DNA of 64,000 nucleotides from Actinomycetota bacterium (lineage in GTDB: Bacteria > Actinomycetota > Actinomycetes > Mycobacteriales > Pseudonocardiaceae): positions 1 to 64,000 of the forward strand of contig JAJPIR010000283.1 in NCBI GenBank assembly GCA_021324675.1, read 5' to 3'. The stretch's first letter is position 1; each line of letters begins with the position of its first letter. This document shows positions 61,695 through 64,000 of this stretch, piece by piece. Position numbers and translations under genes: made by a program. The notes beneath the pieces are model-generated. The model did not search any database, was not told the DNA's origin, and saw only the letters and a list, made by a program, of their open reading frames with translations.

Positions 61695-63386
61695 ATGGGG
61701 GTAACGCCCGCAATCGTGCAACGGACGACACGTGATCAGTTGCGGCGGGTGGCCGCTGAGACCTTTGGGTGGTCGCAGCTAAGTGCCGAACAGCTGCATG
61801 CGATGGAGCACCTCATGGCTGGGCATGATGTGCTCGTAGTGTTGCCTACCGGGGCGGGCAAGTCGGCGATCTACCAGGCGCCTGCACTGCTGTTGGAGGG
61901 GTTGACTCTGGTGGTGTCCCCGCTGATTGCGCTGCAGCACGACCAGCTGGAGGGCATTGAGGACACCAGGGCGCCGCAGGCGGTTGCCGTGAATTCCGCT
62001 CAACGCAGTGGCGACCGCAAGCGGGCATGGCAGGCAATCCGGCACGGTGACGTGGAATACGTATTTCTTGCTCCCGAACAACTGGCCAAGGACAACGTCG
62101 TAGAAGCGCTGGCTGATGAGCACGTGTCGCTGTTCGTGGTCGATGAGGCGCACTGCGTCTCGGCGTGGGGACACGACTTCCGCCCCGATTACCTGCGTCT
62201 TGCCCCGCTGATCGAGCGGCTGGGCCATCCCAGGGTGCTCGCACTGACCGCTACGGCGGCACCGCCCGTTCGCCGCGACATCGTGCAGCAGTTGGGCATG
62301 CGTGGGCACCGTGAGGTGATCGCTAGCTTTGACCGTCCGAACTTGTACCTGGCCGTGGAGCGGTTCACCGACGACACCGGCAAGCAGCAGTCCGCTTTCA
62401 CACGAATACGCGCCCTGACCTCGGATCCCGCGACTCGGCGTGGATTGGTGTACGGGGCCAGCCGCAAGGAAACCGAGTTCTACGCCGGTGAGCTGGCGCA
62501 GTCCGGGGTGCGGGTTGCGGGCTACCACGCCGGGATGACTGCGGCTGACCGCGAGCGCGTGCACGAGCAGTTTCTCGCCAACGAACTTGATGTGGTGGTG
62601 GCGACCTCAGCGTTCGGCATGGGTATCGACAAGCCCGACGTGCGGTTCGTCGTGCATACCTCGGTACCCGACTCAGTGGATTCCTACTACCAGCAGATCG
62701 GGCGCGCCGGTCGGGACGACCGGCCAGCCGAGATCACCCTGTTCTACCGCCCTGAGGACCTCAACTTGCAAGCGTTCCTTACCAGCAGCAAGGTGTCGGA
62801 GGACGCGCTCGGTGAGGTGGCGCAGGCCCTGCAAGAGCACGCAGGGCCGGTGCGGCTGGCACAGTTGAACAAGCGCGTGCAGGTTGGCGCGGCGTTGTGC
62901 ACGAAAGCCGTGAATCTGCTCGAGGAAGCTGGAGTGGTCGCCACCATGCCGGATGGCCAGCTTCAGTATGTCGATCCCGGCGTCGCCACCGACGAGGCGG
63001 TGCAACGAGCCGTTGAGGTGGCGCGGACCCACCAACGCCTGGTCACGTCCAGGATCGAGATGATGCGTGGCTACGCCGAGACCACCGGATGCCGGCGGCA
63101 GTACCTGCTCGGCTACTTCGGCGAGCACCTGGGCCATCCGTGCGGTAACTGCGACACCTGTGCCGCCGGTACCGCCAAGGAGCAGCCGGCCCTCGACGGC
63201 GAGTTCGTCTGGGGCGGCCTGGTACGTCACGCTGAGTGGGGCGATGGCGTTGTCATGTCCATCGAGCAGGATCGGCTGACGGTCCTCTTCGATGACGTCG
63301 GGTACAAGACGTTATCCCTGCGTGCCATCCACAAGCACGATCTACTGGCGCCTATCCACGCCGCCGAACCGGCGCCGGATGGATAG
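61695..63386 (+). CDS. recQ: RecQ-family ATP-dependent DNA helicase
   Basis: A 563-aa superfamily 2 helicase, 3'-5', acting in recombination and repair. Motifs: FGWSQLSAEQLHAMEHLMAGHDVLVVLPTGAGKSAIYQ (motif 0 and Walker A), VVDEAHCVSAWGHDFRPDYL (DEAH and aromatic-rich loop), ALTATAAPPV, then VVVATSAFGMGIDKPDVRFVVH and YYQQIGRAGRD. The Zn-binding Cys set is C in TTGCRRQYLLGYFGEHLGHPCGNCDTC. The C-terminal winged-helix/HRDC part is shortened and replaced by a small domain (WGDGVVMSIEQDRLTVLFDDVGYKTL). Confidence 0.92.
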   Translation: MGVTPAIVQRTTRDQLRRVAAETFGWSQLSAEQLHAMEHLMAGHDVLVVLPTGAGKSAIYQAPALLLEGLTLVVSPLIALQHDQLEGIEDTRAPQAVAVNSAQRSGDRKRAWQAIRHGDVEYVFLAPEQLAKDNVVEALADEHVSLFVVDEAHCVSAWGHDFRPDYLRLAPLIERLGHPRVLALTATAAPPVRRDIVQQLGMRGHREVIASFDRPNLYLAVERFTDDTGKQQSAFTRIRALTSDPATRRGLVYGASRKETEFYAGELAQSGVRVAGYHAGMTAADRERVHEQFLANELDVVVATSAFGMGIDKPDVRFVVHTSVPDSVDSYYQQIGRAGRDDRPAEITLFYRPEDLNLQAFLTSSKVSEDALGEVAQALQEHAGPVRLAQLNKRVQVGAALCTKAVNLLEEAGVVATMPDGQLQYVDPGVATDEAVQRAVEVARTHQRLVTSRIEMMRGYAETTGCRRQYLLGYFGEHLGHPCGNCDTCAAGTAKEQPALDGEFVWGGLVRHAEWGDGVVMSIEQDRLTVLFDDVGYKTLSLRAIHKHDLLAPIHAAEPAPDG

Positions 63387-63717
63387 GTCCGCGCCCGCGC
63401 ACTCGTTGATTCTCCTGGCTCCTAGCCAGCTCCTGGTTCCCGGTCAGGCTCGCCGCTGTTCGCCGGCTGTAGATGAGTGATCAATCAATGCCAGCAGATC
63501 GATCACGGCATGAATCAGAGTCGGGTGGCTGCTGAATACGCTGAGCAGTCCGGTGAGTCGCAGGTGCTGGCCGGCCACCTTACGGTTGCCCACGCTCGCC
63601 CCTCTCGTTGCTCATCCAGTCCGCCGGATGCCCCCTCCGGTCATGGCTTGAACACCGATGCGACGGGGAGAGGAACTGCCAGGAATCCGATGCGGCATGG
63701 CAGGGCGCTTTGGCCAC
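63387..63717. other. Spacer between recQ and the sigma factor gene
   Basis: About 330 bases between convergent genes. A small hairpin at 63415-63429 (CTGGCT-cct-AGCCAG) may end recQ transcription. No gene was recognised. Confidence 0.45.
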
Positions 63718-64000
63718 TTAATCATCGGTGTCCATGCGTTCTCGTAGGAATGCCAAAGTCTGGCTGAGTACGCGTGACACGTGCATTTGCGAGATGCCGA
63801 CCTGTTCGGCGATTTGGGTCTGAGTCAATTGGCGGAAAAATCGCAATGCGAGGATGGTCCGATCCCGGGGTGGCAGCTGGGCTAGTAGCGGGCGTAATGC
63901 CTCGCGATCCTCGATGATTGCCAGCTCATCGTCGAAGTCACCAACGAACTCGCCCAGAGCCATGGTGGCTTGCTCGCCGAGCATCTCATCAAGAGACGAG
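63718..64000 (-). CDS. SigB/SigF-family RNA polymerase sigma factor, C-terminal part
   Basis: The gene enters from the right edge and only its last 94 or so codons are visible. SLDEMLGEQATMALGEFVGDFDDELAIIEDREALRPLLAQLPPRDRTILALRFFRQLTQTQIAEQVGISQMHVSRVLSQTLAFLRERM is region 4 of SigB/F/G-type stress sigma factors, where region 4.2 binds the -35 element. It ends at 63718. Such factors drive general stress genes, fitting the neighbouring chaperone group. Confidence 0.9.
   Translation of the reverse strand, partial: SSLDEMLGEQATMALGEFVGDFDDELAIIEDREALRPLLAQLPPRDRTILALRFFRQLTQTQIAEQVGISQMHVSRVLSQTLAFLRERMDTDD

Overview
The window is high-GC DNA with frequent GTG starts, dense 4-bp stop/start overlaps and several genes in the order known from mycobacteria and relatives: a HAD-IB hydrolase, Ssd/Tad pilus genes, a DUF1998 helicase, topA and holB. 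This points to an actinomycete, probably of the Pseudonocardiales/Mycobacteriales group. The genus cannot be set from the sequence alone.

Layout. 1-9 kb: a conservon-like sensor ATPase cut by the left edge, then a two-component system divergent from an operon of a membrane ferric-reductase-like flavoprotein, an FMN-binding protein, ApbE, a DUF5666 protein and a GT39 glycosyltransferase. The middle three look like an extracytoplasmic flavin electron path. 9-16.5 kb: a membrane-protein pseudogene broken by a 14-bp duplication, an HtrA-type protease, an EamA transporter with a divergent XRE-cupin regulator, a methyltransferase, a GNAT enzyme, an acyl-CoA synthetase and a degenerate Fic-like protein. 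17-22.7 kb: a Tad/Flp-type operon with two DnaA-box-like sites before ssd. 23-35.6 kb: core genes (DUF1998 helicase, H+-pyrophosphatase, topA, holB) with lipoproteins and an MFS transporter. 35.7-38.6 kb: tRNA-Thr(CGT) followed by a truncated integrase, IS6 and IS110 remnants and other gene fragments, which reads as a decayed integrated element. 38.8-48.8 kb: accessory genes (YVTN propeller, SelO, PhyH dioxygenase, DUF4185, two transporters, lytic transglycosylase). 58.8-64 kb: a stress group (MerR-like regulator, Hsp20, J-domain protein, RecQ, SigB/F-type sigma factor).

The most interesting locus is a complete lasso-peptide gene cluster at 53473-58116 (minus strand), order A-C-B1-B2-D: a 36-codon precursor gene (58006-58116), the asparagine-synthetase-like cyclase, the PqqD-like leader-binding protein, the transglutaminase-like leader protease and an ABC exporter. 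The precursor has a YxxPxL leader motif, Thr at -2 and a predicted 17-residue core LGTNRGPERVLPLRFSL with Glu at position 8. A strong hairpin lies between A and C. A large STAND/SARP regulator (49305-52631) sits just downstream and is a candidate regulator.
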